Part shown: positions 47,321 through 59,081 of the stretch, in pieces
Layout of the letters: every line of letters begins with the position of its first letter
How positions within the stretch are numbered: position 1 is the first letter of the stretch
Source of the DNA: Benincasa hispida
Lineage: Eukaryota; Streptophyta; Magnoliopsida; Cucurbitales; Cucurbitaceae
Length of the DNA: 64,000 nt
Assembly: GCF_009727055.1 (NCBI RefSeq)
Contig: NC_052356.1
Location: forward strand, 6,646,002-6,710,001
Direction: 5' to 3'
Program-made: the position numbers and the translations under genes
The notes under the pieces: generated by a model
Told to the model about the DNA's origin: nothing
The model's database searches: none
The model's input: only the letters and a program-made list of their open reading frames with translations

Positions 47321-48077
47321 TATACACGGTTTCAGATTGGAGTCTATTCACAGTTATAGGTGTGAGTTTGGTAGTCGCTAGTGTAAACTCATATTGGGAT
47401 TCCAGATAGTGGCAATCAGCCACAAATTCTACATGGCATAGATGTTGGATGCTAGTTAAAGCGGTAGATGACAGGTACAAAGGTGCAGTTGAGCCAGCAA
47501 TAAAGATAGCCAATTTCGATAAGTCAGATCAAAGATCCATCAATTTTAAAACAATTGGGAAATCCAAGAGAGGAAGTTGATGGCTATCGAGAGCCTCATA
47601 TTGTTAAACACTCGAATGAATTGATGAAGTTGTCGAGGTGAGTAAAGGCATCAAATTGGAAGACTAAAGCAGTTTTTAGGATAAAAAACGGAGTCTTTAA
47701 CTTGGCAGTAGGCTTGAAGGAAGGAGTCAAGCCACGTGTAGAAAATATCTTCTTTAAGAATAGGTCTTTAGAATTGAAGAGGTGTTAGTTCGTACCACTT
47801 AGCTGAAGTGGGAGTATGTGATTGTTCCTTATATTTGGAGGACAGTTCCACCTAGCTTCTTCAGACCTTGGGACAATTATAAATGAGTTATAATTATCTT
47901 TTGATGGTTTTCTGTTTTGTTACTTTGTTAATTTTACATGTTTCTTGTTTAGCCTTGGAGTTTGTCAAGAAGATTAGAGATAACCGTTGTAGTGGGAGTA
48001 AAGTCTTGGAATTTGTCAAGATTATAAAGTTTCATTGTAGTGGGGGCAAGATCGTTGTTTTGTCTCAAGTAGGAGAT

Positions 48078-48719
48078 TGTTAGGAAAATGCTGACAGAAC
48101 TCTCCAAAAGCCCATTTCTTCATTTTTACTTTAAGCCATAAGAAATAATTTAATTTGGTAATTATGGAGGTGAGTAATATGGTTTTTGCTTGGTTAAAAT
48201 TGGAGGTCTTTTTGAAAAGTAGAAAATGAGTTGGTGGAAAATAAAATGCGGCTGGATTCTTTTTTCTGTTCGTGGGCTTGGCCCATTAGTTGGCAGCAAC
48301 ACACACATATACGTGTTTATGTATTAAGGAAAGATTGCACAGATGGTGGCCGTGGGGTCTTCTTGCCCATCTTCAAATTTCGGTGTCATTTTAGTGTGTC
48401 AGCGAGAAAAGAAAAAAAATGGGAGTATTACTTTTTGTTGGGTTGAGAGTTTCTTTTATTATTTATCCTAAGTTAGTTACTTGTGGTACTGGATTCAAAT
48501 AGTTCTTGTTGGCCTATTCGGGGAGAGATTTGAAGAGCAAGTATTGGGTTCTTTACAATCTTCAGTAGTATGTTTACGGTCACGCTCTCTTTTCCTCTTA
48601 TCATTTTTATCTACAATTTTGATGATCAATTGCATTTTTGACACTAACGTGTGAAATGAGAATTTGAGATATAATTTACTTTATCCGCATTTATTTATAT
48701 CTTGCATAAATTCCTAACA
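48078..48719 (+). repeat. 3' LTR of the 2.9-kb element
   Basis: 642 bp from TGTTAGGAAAATGC to TTCCTAACA. Confidence 0.85.
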
Positions 48720-49341
48720 TTACAAAAGCAGATGAGTATCACAATTCGATGTCTTGGCACAATTGCATCCATTCGTAGTTGAACTTAACGAATTGGAATC
48801 ATTCATCTTGCACATGTTCGCTTAATCTTTATTTTGTAGAAGACACAAGTTCTTTAGGATTAATTTTGTTCAATGTTCTCATAGCTTACACTTGAGGTTT
48901 CTCTTTGTTTTTTTATATAAATTACAACCTGGAAACCATTTCTGCTATCATTTCTCTATTCATTTCCCATTGGATGACTTTCATAATTTAGTTAAAGATT
49001 GTTCATTGTGAAAGGGCCTACATAAATTTGTTAGTCCCAAAACATGATTCACATGATTCGAGGAAATTTTCATTTATTCCTTAGGGCGTTTGAATCAATA
49101 GTCAACTTCTGAAATTAGAAATCTATCCAGTTTTGGCTAACCTACTATTTTCATGAGACTTGACTGCGTTTAATTTACAATTAAGAGAGGAACTTTCAGA
49201 ACATTCAACTTATCTATTATTCTTGAAGTGATCCATGTATTTCATACTTTAATACTCTTTCCATCTAGAAATTTCTTTGAAATCTTTCTCCATAAATATT
49301 TCACCCTTGCCCATTCTTCATACAATCCTGAGTTTATTCTG

Positions 49342-49542
49342 TCCATTATTTTGGAGTTGGCCGGAGGTACGGTAAACTCGGCCAAAATATGACACCCGAA
49401 GGGCCCGGCGCGCACAATCCTCCTTCTTCAGTAAAGCCGACCTCTTTTTCGCTAGTGCTGACGCAGTGCGCACGTAGATAAGGAAAGCCAAATCCCAGTG
49501 GGGGGCCGGTGCCTTTCTTTTACAGCCTATCCATTATTTTGG
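49342..49542. other. GC-rich 175-bp insertion flanked by 13-bp direct repeats
   Basis: TCCATTATTTTGG is present at 49342-49354 and 49530-49542. Between them are 175 GC-rich bases (including GAAGGGCCCGGCGCGCACAA and GTGGGGGGCCGGTGCC) absent from unit B, which has a single TCCATTATTTTGG near 53245. The composition suggests organellar, perhaps mitochondrial, DNA; the source is not proven. Confidence 0.75.
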
Positions 49543-49674
49543 CACTAGAGACTCGCCTAAACTCCCACATCGTTCCTTAAAATTAATTTTATATTTGAAG
49601 AATAAGACCTTTTTAATTGAATTTTAGTTGGCCACATCCGACGCTTCACCTACCTTCTCCACGCTCTATCTTTC

Positions 49675-49878
49675 TCATGGGCTCGTAAAATAAGCTATAC
49701 CCTTGAAATTCCAACAGGCTAGTTGTACCTCAACAAGCTCTTGAGCTTGAAATAGTTTTAGGTAGTCTCCAATCACTATAGGAAGGCCACGGAAGGAAAA
49801 TTTTCCATCAAGAGTGATGGTATCATTCGTCTTTTTTATTCCCAACCCCTCTATATCTTCTGAAGTGTTCTTTCTCAA
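49675..49878 (-). pseudogene. Unknown ORF remnant, unit A copy
   Basis: A 67-codon frame (MRKNTSEDIEGLGIKK … VEVQLACWNFKGIAY) that has a close copy at 53395-53598. I do not recognise it. The two copies differ at four residues (D/H, F/Y, T/M among them), and the few base differences are mostly amino-acid changing, so selection on a protein is not evident. It could be a decayed exon; no splice context was established. Confidence 0.4.
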
Positions 49879-49961
49879 ACATTGGTTTACGATTTAAATT
49901 GGCTTGTTTAGCTCCCTACCCAGTGTCTTCCTTTTCCTTGCATGTAGTTCTTACATTCTTG

Positions 49962-50776
49962 CGTTGTGGGAGTATAGTGAGTTGATCCTCTTTGCTTGGT
50001 GAAAGGCTATAGCAACGCTTGTCTATGGGTTGTTAGAATGCTTGTCTATAAGTTAAATAGCCTCGTCTAACTGCCTGAGAAGGTAAGAGATGAAACGCAC
50101 TAAAGCAAAGTATGCATTGTTCCAAAAGATAGGCACAATCTTATGCTCGACGCAACCATGCACTATAGAGATATAGTCATGCGGCTGACCACCGAGAGGT
50201 GTGCGATGCGCTAGTGTGCTTAAGATAATAAACATTACTATGTGTTAATGGATGTTGTGTATCTACCTATTCTCATTGTAAGTCTTCTATTGCTCAATCT
50301 GTTTAGTTAGGAGTAGGAGTAGTGTGTAAATCCATTAAACTTTTTATTTTTATTTTTATTCATCGCCTCAAACGCATTGCTTCACAAGCATTATTGAGTG
50401 ACAAGTCCCTGTGTTTGACCTCGGATTACTCAAGAAACTTGCGTTCGTGTTATATTTGGTGCGAGCGTAAGAAAACTTGTGATAGGAATGCGTGGTTGTA
50501 TAAGAAAACTTGTGATAGGAATGCGTAGTCATTGCATACTAGATTAACGCATTTTCATTCCAACGCATGACCTCTGACGCATGGGCGTAAACGCATAGCT
50601 TAAGTCATGTCTAACGTGTGATTGCGTGCGCAACGTGGTTGTATAAGAAAACTTGTGATAGGAATGCGTAGGCATTGCATACTAGATTAACGCATTTTCA
50701 TTCCAATGCATGACCTCTGACGCATGGGCGTAAACGCATAGCTTAAGTCATGTCTAACGCGTGATTGCGTGCGCAA
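49962..50776 (+). repeat. CGCAT-rich repeat in unit A
   Basis: Related to 31365-32390: GTGGGAGTATAGTGAGT, GCAACGCTTGTCTATGGG, GTCCCTGTGTTTGACCTCGG and GAAAACTTGTGATAGGAATG. It interrupts unit A immediately after TACATTCTTGCG, where unit B reads AGGTACTG. Confidence 0.75.
50491..50776 (+). repeat. 143-bp tandem repeat, two copies
   Basis: 50491-50633 and 50634-50776 are nearly identical (CGTGGTTGTATAAGAAAAC … GTGCGCAA). A partial earlier copy is at about 50467-50490. The unit contains several GCGT/ACGC words. Confidence 0.9.
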
Positions 50777-52363
50777 CCCAACCCATCCATTAATTTTCCT
50801 TCCAACAGCATGCTTCATCGATGCAATGGAATATGGAGTGGTCTGGAATGGGAGAAGATGGGTCCCTTAAGATTTGGCTGGACATTTAGAAGTTCCATGG
50901 ACTCATTACCCACCCTGAAATTCCTTTACCATACATCCCTGGAAGACTGTCCTTAACGGGATTTTGTGCTGTTCTTGGGCATTTAATGCAGCCAGCGTTT
51001 CTTATTGAGGAATCTCAGTAAATGTCTCCTGTTTTTCCAATTAGTGATAATGAAGCAGGTTGTGAAGACAATCATTCATCTTCTAGCATCATGCTAATTC
51101 GAAGAACATCCAAGGAATTTGAAAAGTCATCAATACTAAATTTAACTTTAAAAAAAAAGATTGGAGGAGTTGATTGGTTGATTATTGCTTTATCATAAAA
51201 TTTTAGAGAACTGCCCCTGCTCCTTTTTTTATCTTGATTTGAGCCGGGAGAAAACCACATCGAATTTTCTCTACTTCAATGAAAGCATGTACAATCTAAG
51301 AGATCGAGACTTTGAGGAGAACTATGTTCGGTAGTTTGATATGACTCACCAACAAACACACAAGAAAACACAAACAAAGGAATTATGCTTTCCCAAATAC
51401 TATTCTATTGGTTATTCAGGAGTAATAACAAGATGATATGAATGCCAAGCCACTGGCTATTTGAGAGATCTACCCATCCCCATAGACCCAAGTCCCCAAA
51501 ATATTCGCCTTCAAATGGCTACTTATACCCCTACAAAAACATTCCACTCTCTAGATTTCACTTTCACGCACTAAGAGTCTCACATGAACCCTGGCCCATT
51601 AGCTAAGCATCTTCAGCGAATTACCTTTCTGAGCCTTTCTAGTGTATGTGCGCACAATTGGAGGCCTCTCAAAATATTAACAAGCCGGCACCAAGTTCCA
51701 ATAGCTTCAAAAGTTTTACGTTCCCAGTATTTTAATAGGAAGTTCTTAATGGATATCCAACTTCCAAATCCTTTTATAAAATTTGGTGTGCTTGTCATTT
51801 AACCATTTCCGAGCTTCAAGTGAAAAGGACCTTTTGGCTTCCAGATTCCAACCAGGCCTAGAACCTGAACCATTGGGGTTTTCCCATTCTCTAATCTAAG
51901 CAGAGCTCAGAGCTTGGATTAAATTGAGAACTGACCTTGAAATGCTCAACCAGTGCCATCTTTGTTTCTTTCCACTTATCGCGACCAGCCCAATGATGGA
52001 CTCATTCTAAAGATATTAAGTTAATTCTTATTCAATATCCCGAGCAAATAATCTAGCTACACTACTACTACACAAAATTTCATACTGACTGCTTCATGTT
52101 CCTTCCACCTGATATAATTATGAATGAGAAGAAATTGAAGTTTCAGAATTTTCCACGGAAGATGATATAGAACACTTTACTAGAGAATCCTTTGACTATA
52201 TTTCCTCTTACAAGCTCAACATAGCTTTTATGAAAGGGTTAACGAGGAGATTTTAACAGAAACCTTAGAAACTTGAAAATTAATGAAGGAAAGAATTAAG
52301 ATTGATATGATGATGCTTTAAGATGTTAAACTTGACAACTTTTTCCCTCATACTTGAGAAAAT

Positions 52364-52621
52364 CTTTTATCATATCCCAGAAAGTGAGCCTTCTCATTTA
52401 GAAGACTTCGTAGGAAGTTTGAGAAGTTTCCTACCTCCCGTATATGGCCATACAACACATATTGCACTCCAACCCAAAGGTCCTTTTATCATATCCCAGA
52501 AAGTGAGCCTTCTCATTTAGAAGACTTCGTAGGAAAGTTTGAGAAGTTTCCTACCTCCCGTATATGGCCATACAACAACATATTGCACTCCAACCCAAAG
52601 ATGACCTTTGCTTCAATAACC
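52364..52621. repeat. 129-bp tandem duplication in unit A
   Basis: CTTTTATCATATCCCAGAAA … CACTCCAACCCAAAG occurs at 52364-52492 and again from 52493. Unit B has it once (57351-57468), so the duplication is younger than the segmental duplication. Confidence 0.9.
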
Positions 52622-53394
52622 GAATTGTACCACTCTTATCTCTAACTTGCTCGAAGAAATGCAGGAGAGAATCTACTAGTGAATTTTCAAACCAATGCGT
52701 ATATGACAGAAAGAGAGAGAGGGGCGTAACCAACTTGGTTGTCATATCTTTAACAAAGAAAATGCAATTCTCAAAAGATGCTAAGCTTGTCGATAGTCCA
52801 ACATATCCTTATTCCATTACTCAAAACAAGGACAATCCAGAATCAAAACTTGAAAAAGAAACGAACTGATAATACTTAACAATTGAGGAATCAAAACCAA
52901 ATGAAGCTTCTTAATGGAACTGAAAGATAATAATTAATAAAACTAGGCGAAGCTTCTTAAACTTGGATGCAAACACTAATTAATTTAGATAAAACATTGC
53001 CTTTGCATGCAATAGATTTGAAAGATTTTCTCCCGTATCAAAATTTGGCTAACATGCTATTTTCATGAGACTTGACTGTGTTTAATTTACAATTAAGAGA
53101 GGAACTTTCAGAACATTCAACTTATCTATTATTCTTGAAGTGATCCATGTATTTCGTACTTTAATACTCTTTCCATCTAGAAATTTCTTTGAAATATTTC
53201 TCCTTACATATTTCACCCCTACCCATTCTTCATACATTCCATTATTCTGTCCATTATTTTGGCACTAGGGACTCGCCCAAGCTCCCACATCGTTCCTTAA
53301 AATTAATTTTGTACTCGAAGAATAATGCCTTTTTAATTGGATTTTAGTTGGCCACATCCGACGCTTCACCTACCTTCTCCACGCTCTTTCTTTC

Positions 53395-53598
53395 TCATGG
53401 GCTCATAAAATAAGCTATTCCCTTGAAATTCCAACAGGCTAGTTGTACCTCAACAAGCTCTTGAGCTTGAAATAGTTTTAGGTAGTCTCCAATCACTATA
53501 GGAAGGCCACGGTAGGAAAATTTTCCATCAAGAGTGATGGTATCATTCGTCTTTTTTATTCCCAACCCCTCTATATGTTCTGAAGTGTTCTTTCTCAA
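53395..53598 (-). pseudogene. Unknown ORF remnant, unit B copy
   Basis: Paralogue of 49675-49878 created by the segmental duplication (MRKNTSEHIEGLGIKK … YFMSP). Same length, no indel. Function unknown; kept as a possible gene fragment only because both copies remain open. Confidence 0.4.
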
Positions 53599-53683
53599 AC
53601 ATTGGTTTACAATTTAAATTGGCTTGTTTAGCTCCCTACCTAGTGTCTTCCTTTTCCTTGCATGTAGTTCTTACATTCTTGCG

Positions 53684-56040
53684 AGGTACTGTTTGGATAT
53701 TATCTTTGAAGGTAAATCTTGAAATCAGGAATACCTTTTCTTATTATCTCCTAGTCTTACACAACATTTGGTTTACTTTTATGGATCGTTGTGTATTTTC
53801 TTCTTGTGTTTTTTCTTCTGGTTTTTCTCGTCTGACAGTTATAATGAGCCTGCTCTACAATTTTAAGTCCAAGCCCTTTTCTTGACTTTTATCTCTTTTA
53901 ACTATTTGTCATTGCTTTGGAACTTCTCTTTTATTGATCCCTTAGTAGGATTTCCTTTCAATTCATCTCTTTTAAGATATTTTTTTCTTAGACGTTTAGG
54001 TAGCTCCTTCTTGGTCTCATCTAACCTCAATCTCGGCACAAAAGTATCGCTAACCTTCATTCTTGCTTGCATGCTTCCAAACATATTAATGGTCATTTGG
54101 TGCATTGTGTGTGTATCCTATGCATCCTCTTCCTTTCTCCATAGAAGTTTTGAGCATTCAACTTATTTTGTACCAAGCTCCATTAGATGAAATGATATTG
54201 AACTGTTATGTCCCTTCACCCAGCTTGTCTTCCTACTTATGATGCATACTGAGCCTTTTAAGGTTCTGATGGAGCTCCGATGTTTTATAATGCACGCAAA
54301 AAATACTTCCCTTTTTCCTTTCTAACTTCATGTTTTGAAGTTCTTATTGAAATCTTCACAAACTTCAGTAGACAACTTGCACTGTTTTGTTTTTTAACCT
54401 TTCTTCTTCATACATTGCATGCTAGACAATTGAACTGTATTGATCGATCTTATGTTCTAGGAGAAGTAACTCGTTCTTGTTTTGGACTATATATTGCTCA
54501 CTTGCCAAGCCTTTTTTCCCCCTTTTAGAAGTTTATAAAATTTTCAAGTTTTAATCTTTCTAGAGCTTATGTACATGTGTGTGTGTATATATATATGTAT
54601 ATTTGATAAGAAACAAACTTCACATTGATGGATGAGAAGGAAGAAAATTGTGCGTTGAAGAAAGAAATAAAACAAGGGCCAAATTGATTGAAAAAAAGGA
54701 TATAAAAGAAGACTACGAGCTCTATTTAGGCATAATACGAAGTTTTATAAGTGTCAACCTTCTGCACCCTCATGACTGATAGTTTTTGCATGAAAGATCT
54801 TCCAACCAATTAGAGCCTGAAGAACCTACATAGCTTGTAGATTTTGGTGTTAGAATTAGCAATGAAACAAAAAAAATCTACGGCATAAAGACTAGCTCCT
54901 TCATTGACAGAGCCACTAAACCAGCACCTTATGAATGGGCGTGACCTGACTTATTTGCAGACCAGGCAGCAATTTAACTTTCAATCCAACATTATATGTT
55001 TCACATCGAGTAAACTCACTGCCCTCTCCCTGGCTATTCTTGTTTGGATTACCCAACTGATTTTATCAGCCACCGAACTTCAACTTCCTGTGAACTTTCA
55101 ACTCATTTGCAGACATATGTAGATGTTGATTGAAACATGTACGAGCAGCTTTATATCTCTACAAACTCTCAACAAGAGAATTTTGATAAACCATTTTTCC
55201 AAAATTATAAAAGATGAAAATCAGGAACTCCAAAGCCCAAGCCCCAAATTCCAATAATGGTGAAAGATTATAGGCTTTTTAATGAATAAGGTCTAAAGAA
55301 AACAATTCCAGCAACAAAAACCTCAATACCAGGAAGAATTTGTAGAAGAGAAGGCTTCAAAACCCTACAAAACTGCTGGAAACTCGAGCATAAGAGAGAA
55401 ACATTCAACTAGAAACTTCTTTAAAACAACATTAACGAAAAAAACAAAAGGAAAGTCTCTAGAAAGTAGCAAACTGATGCGTTTTGTACATGCGATGAAA
55501 TAATAATGCTTATGAGATTTAGCGCTCAGTTTTCTTTAATCGAACCCAAGTGGAAATTTGACTAAAGTTCCTGGTGAGTCCAAGGTCGAATGCAGGGATT
55601 GCTTGTACGCACGCATGAAACTAAAAATATGATCTTAGCGTGAGTTTAAAATGTTCAAAGGAGTGATCAAATAAGCAAACTTAAACCTAAATATGCGATG
55701 AGGATTGTATTTAAAATGAAGCAGTGCGAGTTGGATAACACTTATGCGATAGGAGGGTTGAGAAGAATTTTTACCAACATTTACTAAACAACTGGATGAA
55801 ATATGCGATCAAGCTAACACTCGATGTTCTTTGCCATATTATTTTATCTCTAAGATGCATGCGATAGGTGTAATATGCAGAGAATGTCCTTATTTTTAAG
55901 GAACATTTTCTCTCGTTTTATGAGGTCTTGATCTAAATTCTTTCAAACTTAGATGAAAGCTTAAGGTTGCAAAGTTTTTTTTATCACACTGATTTTTCTA
56001 CTCTAAATGTGGTTGGTCTTGCAATCCTTGATCAATAAAT
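53684..56040. other. Middle of unit B, no gene recognised
   Basis: Contains a TG/TA microsatellite (54574-54603). At about 55475-55870 there is a minus-strand CGCAT-type LTR-like piece: GATGCGTTTTGTACATGCGATG, with AAGGTCGAATGCAGGGATT being the complement of a Ty3-type leader phrase. Open frames of 60-102 codons at 53619, 53882 and 54904 have no recognisable domain. Confidence 0.5.
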
Positions 56041-57886
56041 CCAATGCAGGCTTCATCGATGCAATGGAATATGGAGTGGTCTGGAATGGGAGAAGGCTAA
56101 AAGTTCCATGGACTTTTACCCACCTTGAAATTCCATTACCATACATCCTTAGAAGACTGTCCTTAACGGGAATTTGTGCTGATCTTGGCCAACATTTCTT
56201 ATTGAGGATGTGAAGACAATCATTCATCTTCTAGCATCATGCTAATTCGAAGAACATGAAAGGAATTTGAAAAGTCATCACTACTAAATTTAAATTTTAA
56301 AACAAGATTGGAGGAGTTGATTGGTTGATTATTGCTTTATCATAAAATTTTAGAGAACTGCCCATGTTCCTCTCTTTATATTGATTGGAGCTGGAAAACA
56401 CAAAGGAATTATGCTTTCCCAAACATTATTCTATTGGTTATTCAGGAGAAATAAAGAGATAATGTCAATGCCCGGCTATTTGAGACATCTACCCGTCTTC
56501 GATCTGACATATTGGCCATATCGGAAAAACCCCTACAAAAACATTCCACACTCTAAATTGTACTTTCACGCACTAATAGTCTCACATGAACCCTTGGCAC
56601 ATTAGCTAAGCATTTGAGCCTTTCTAGTGTATGTAAGCACAATTGGAGGCCTTTCAAAATATTAACAAGCCGGCTCCAAGTTCCAATAACTTCAAAAGTT
56701 TTACGTTCCCAGTATTTTAACAGGAAGTTCTTAATGGATATCCAACTGCCAAAGGATTTGATAAAATTTGGTGTGCTTGTCATTTAACCATTTCCGAGCT
56801 TCAAGTGAAAAGGATCTTTTGGCTTCCAGATTCCAACCAGGCTTAGAACCTGAACAATAGGGGTTTTCTCATTCTCTAATCTAAGCAGAGCTCAGAGCAC
56901 GGATTAAATTGAAAACTGCTTTTGAAATGCTCAACCCGTGCCATCTTTGTTCCTTTTCAATTATCGCGAGCAGCACAATGATGGAAAAACTCATTATAAA
57001 GATGTTAAGCTAATTCTTATCCAATTATCGTGAGCAAATAATCTATAGCTACTACTACTACATAGAAACTGACCGCTTCATGTTCCTTCCACCTGATATG
57101 ATTATGAATGAGAAGAAATTGAAGTTTCAGAATTTTCCGAGGGAAGATGATATAGAATACTTTACTAGAGAATCCTTTGACTATATTTCCTCTTACAAGC
57201 TCAACATAGCTTTTGTGAAGGGTTAACGAGGAGATTTTAACAGGAACCTTAGAAACTTGAAGATTAATGAAGGAAAGAATTAAAACCGATATGATGATAC
57301 TTTAAGATGTTAAACTTGGCAACTTTTTCCTTCATACTTGAGAAAATCTCTTATCATATCCCAGAAAGTGAGCCTTCTCGTTTAGAAGACTCCGTAGGAA
57401 GTTTGAGAAGTTTCCTACCTCTAGTATATGACCATACAACACATATTGCACTCCAACCCAAAGACCTTTGCTTTCATGACTGAATTGTACCACTCTTATC
57501 TCTAACTTGCTCGAAGAAATGCAGGAGAGAATCTACCATGAATTTTCAAACCAATGTGTGTATGACAGAAAGAGAGAGAGAGAGAGGGGCATAACCAGAT
57601 GAAGAAAATGCAATTCTCAAAAGATGCTAAGCTTGTCGATAGTCCAACATATCCTTATTCCATTACTCAAAACAAGGACAATCCAGAATCAAAACTTAAA
57701 AGGAAACAAACTGATAATACCTAACAATTGAGGAATTAGAACCAAATAAAGCTTCTTAATGGAACTGAAATATAGTAATTAACTAAAACCAGATGAAGCT
57801 TCTTAAATATGGACGAAAACACTAATTAGTTTAGATAAAACATTGCCTTCGCACGCAATAGATTTGAAAATTTTCCTCCCATATTA

Positions 57887-58850
57887 ACATTTAATTTTCA
57901 CCGAGTTATGTGTTTTCTAGGTTTGTTAATGAATGAAAACATTTAGTGGATAATTCAGTGGGTTAAATTTTAGTTTAAAGTTTAAATTTAATGTGAGGAT
58001 GATTTTCTATACGGTATCATGTTTTCTTTTCTTTTGGCAACAAGTAGTATTAGACTCACAATTTTCGTTTGAATCGGTGCCTATCATTCTTGTATTATCA
58101 TCAACTTCATGACGAGAATAGTTGTTGATAGTGTTTCTACTAGGAAGTATGATCATTTTGGAGTAAAAAATATTATAATTAGGGGAATGATTTATTTATT
58201 CTTCAATGAGAGCTCTTGAGTAATTTGTTCATTGAAAATCTCATCTGTGTCTATAACTTTGGATTAGAGAAGATAGTGGCCAGTCACTTTGGATTAGAGA
58301 AGATAGTGGCCAGTGGGGTTGACTTTTATGACTAACCAGGTAATTGAGGAAAGATACTTATCGCCTTTTTATTTAAGGATCATATAAGATGCTTTTTGGA
58401 GGCCTTGGGTCGAGCCTACATAAGGAATGATATTAGAAGAAGGATGCATACCCAGAAGCTTTCAAAAGGATAACCAAAGAGCCTAACACAGTACTGTAAT
58501 TAAAAAGGTTACGTGGAGTCTAAATATTTAAAATATGAGATGAGATGTCTATTGACGAGAAAGATTGGTGGAATTAAGTATCTTGAAATATGTATTTGTT
58601 TTTTTTTTCCATTTACCTTGTAATTTCTTTTCGATGAGAAGTATTTGGGAAGGAGCTTTGATTAATACACCCTATTTTTTTAGCAGTATTCTAACATGGG
58701 ATTTGCGTTGACTTCTTATTAGTGATTGAGACCAATGATAGTTAATTAGAATGCTCAACTTATAGAAGAGCTTCGCAAATCAGAATTGTCAAAGTAGAAC
58801 TTTTTGAAGTTCTTAAATCTTGATATGCTTCTATTATAAGAAGGGGAAAT
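57887..58850. other. No gene recognised
   Basis: Contains a 30-bp unit (CTTTGGATTAGAGAAGATAG + TGGCCAGT) repeated twice at 58257-58314. Otherwise plain AT-rich intergenic sequence. Confidence 0.6.
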
Positions 58851-59069
58851 TGATGAAAAATATAGAGTAGAGAGAAAAATAGCACACGTAAGGTTTACGT
58901 GGAAAACCCTAATCGGGGAGAAAAAACTACGGGAAGAAGGAATTTTTATTATATGATTGATACACAAAATACATAGTGACTACCAGTTTAAATAGACAAA
59001 AGGGGAACCTTAGGATACAAGTATAAAGACAAAAATGCCCTTAGAGTAAAAAAAACCTTAATTTTAACA
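58851..59069 (-). repeat. 3' LTR of copia C
   Basis: Next to the PPT; ends TTTTAACA at 59069. The left edge TGATGAAAAATATAG (58851) is the nearest suitable TG and is tentative. Contains GGTTTACGTGGAAAACCC, common in short copia LTRs. Confidence 0.6.
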
Positions 59070-59081
59070 CTCCCCCTCAAG
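59070..59081 (-). other. Polypurine tract of copia C
   Basis: Minus strand CTTGAGGGGGAG, directly before the TGTTAAAA LTR start. Confidence 0.85.

Larger units (their letters stand above)
45808..48719 (+). mobile_element. 2.9-kb LTR element with gag/protease traces only
   Basis: LTRs at 45808-46531 and 48078-48719 share TGTTAGGAAAA, AAATGCGGCTGGATTC and TTATTTATATCTTGC, and end CAACA or CCTAACA. A PBS-like GGGGTATCAAAGC follows the first LTR (46534-46546) and a PPT-like AAGTAGGAGAT precedes the second (48067-48077). The interior is only 1.5 kb with gag and protease traces, so it is an internally deleted or non-autonomous copia. Flanks TTAAG and TTACA are a poor target-site match. Confidence 0.85.
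44037..48960 (+). repeat. About 1-kb tandem duplication, second copy split by a retroelement
   Basis: Unit 1 is about 44037-45017. Unit 2 is 45018-45807 plus 48720-about 48960. Shared phrases include GATTTTTAAAGTATT, TTTGTTCATTTTACTC-like, GCCTTCAGAATCATCATAT, and finally CTTAACAAATTGGAATCATTC (44836) against CTTAACGAATTGGAATCATTC (48783). No coding capacity recognised; the 60-70-codon frames are not conserved between units. Confidence 0.8.
49118..57886. repeat. Two-copy tandem segmental duplication
   Basis: Unit A (49118-about 53045) and unit B (53046-57886) share a left block (49118-49961 and 53046-53683) and a right block (50805-53010 and 56045-57880), both highly similar. The blocks are separated in A by 0.84 kb of CGCAT-rich repeat and in B by 2.36 kb of unrelated DNA. 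No intact gene is visible in either copy. Confidence 0.85.
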
